From positions 2,418,001 to 2,482,000 of the forward strand of contig NZ_LVWJ02000014.1 in NCBI RefSeq assembly GCF_001625015.1: a stretch of DNA of 64,000 bases, read 5' to 3'. The notes beneath the pieces were generated by a model, which worked only from the letters and a program-made list of their open reading frames with translations, made no database searches and had not been told where the DNA came from. The stretch is from Lewinella sp. 4G2. GTDB taxonomy: Bacteria; Bacteroidota; Bacteroidia; Chitinophagales; Saprospiraceae. This document shows, one piece after another, positions 63,341-64,000 of this stretch (within the stretch, counting starts at the first letter, position 1; every line of letters starts with the position of its first letter). Position numbers and translations under genes: made by a program.

Positions 63341-64000
63341 ATGAAATTTGAAGCTACCATTCTCGGTACATCCGGAGCGGTACCGGCGCACGGCAGGTTC
63401 TGTTCCGGCGTCTTCTTCAGCGTTGATGGGACGGACGTACTCATCGATTGCGGCGAAGGCACCCAGATGCAACTGCAGAAAGCGGGGTTCGGGATGGGGA
63501 AGTGTACCACGATCCTCATTTCTCATCTCCACGGCGACCACTACTTTGGTCTTCCCGGTCTCCTCAGCAGCCTGGCGCTTAACGGCAGAACGCAGCGGTT
63601 GGTGATCGTCTCACCATTGCACCTGCGGCCGCGCATCAATGCTCTCTTTGAACTGGATCGGTACCCGATGCCCTACGAGGTAATCTTCCAAACCCTGGAA
63701 GCGACAGAGCTAACGCCACTGTTTACGGTAGGTGATCTGGAAATATCAGCCTTCCCCCTGCAGCACCGGACGCCCACGAACGGTTACCTGATCCGCGAAA
63801 AAAACCGGCCCGCCAACATCCGGAAGGAGAAGATTACTGAGTTTAACATTCCCTGGCCCGCCATCGGCGGGATCAAGGCGGGCGATGATTTCGTAAGCGC
63901 TGTTGGACAAACGATTCCAAACGCGGAGCTGACGGTGGCGGCACCACCTCCACGCAGTTTTGCCTACTGCTCCGATACCGTTTACTTCCCCGAATTGGCT
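63341..64000 (+). CDS. rnz: ribonuclease Z, 5' part
   Basis: The first 220 residues of RNase Z; the frame is open at the window edge, so the gene continues. The metallo-beta-lactamase core is clear: ILGTSGAVPAHGR, LIDCGEGTQMQL, and the metal-binding motif ISHLHGDHYFGLPGLL, then FPLQHRTPTNGYLI and YCSDTVY. The enzyme trims tRNA 3' ends and processes other RNAs. Start by ATG 63341. Confidence 0.96.
   Translation, partial: MKFEATILGTSGAVPAHGRFCSGVFFSVDGTDVLIDCGEGTQMQLQKAGFGMGKCTTILISHLHGDHYFGLPGLLSSLALNGRTQRLVIVSPLHLRPRINALFELDRYPMPYEVIFQTLEATELTPLFTVGDLEISAFPLQHRTPTNGYLIREKNRPANIRKEKITEFNIPWPAIGGIKAGDDFVSAVGQTIPNAELTVAAPPPRSFAYCSDTVYFPELA

Noticed and set aside
63615-63632. TGCACCTGCGGCCGCGCA in rnz resembles the repeat on the minus strand.
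   Set aside because: Three mismatches, including a conserved core base.
1-64000. tRNA, rRNA or complete IS element.
   Set aside because: No tRNA-like cloverleaf, rRNA core or transposase gene was recognised by reading the gaps on both strands.

Overview
The window is chromosomal DNA of a Gram-negative Bacteroidota bacterium, most like the Saprospiria/Lewinella group. The evidence is two SusC/SusD outer-membrane glycan uptake pairs, a type IX secretion sorting domain, SusD-type and other lipoproteins, the bamD–rpoZ–coaBC–DUF4835 gene order typical of the phylum, and Bacteroidota-style TAnnTTTG -7 boxes. The species assignment is inference. I found no rRNA, tRNA, CRISPR array, phage or complete insertion sequence.

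Layout. 1–12.9 kb is a polysaccharide utilisation locus: the end of a Y_Y_Y/HTH regulator, SusC, SusD, a surface glycan-binding lipoprotein, two GH16 laminarinase-type lipoproteins and a large T9SS-secreted multi-module binding protein, closed by two tandem terminators. The natural reading is capture and hydrolysis of a beta-1,3-glucan such as laminarin. 13–25 kb holds housekeeping and hypothetical genes (rarA, an ElaA-like acetyltransferase, an SH3-like protein, a SIMPL protein, radA, DUF3140, an aldo/keto reductase, a TPR protein, a YitT-type membrane protein). 25.4–27.7 kb has an ECF-type sigma factor, a small unknown and topoisomerase IB. 27.6–31.3 kb (minus strand) is the bamD–rpoZ–coaBC–DUF4835 cluster. 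31.4–43.8 kb carries guaA, a periplasmic-binding-fold lipoprotein, ffh, a four-helix-bundle (S23) cassette, an RluA-type pseudouridine synthase, a long coiled-coil protein, asd, a methyltransferase and an aspartic protease with a PDZ domain. 44.2–55.7 kb is a second SusC/SusD locus followed by two giant VCBS/ASPIC lipoproteins. 55.9–64 kb has a Crp/Fnr regulator, a sugar porter, lptE, infC, clpC, a STAS protein and the start of RNase Z.

The most unusual feature is a short, GC-rich interspersed repeat, K-GGCGCTGCCGCRGGTGC (18 bp). I count 14 copies in 64 kb, seven in each orientation, five of them intergenic. The rest lie inside genes, where they are translated in several frames and sit mostly in signal peptides, linkers and other tolerant segments. 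Two copies share a private core variant and form a perfect 20-bp inverted pair around the yitT-like gene. Nothing in the window explains this repeat. It resembles in distribution a DNA-uptake-type or REP-type genomic signature, but that is inference. Further unexplained structures are a ~190-bp fold-back (MITE-like) element at 21.16–21.35 kb, a duplicated and inverted intergenic element at 14.34–14.84 kb, and heptamer-repeat arms around the S23 gene that fill the ffh–pseudouridine synthase gap from stop codon to stop codon.
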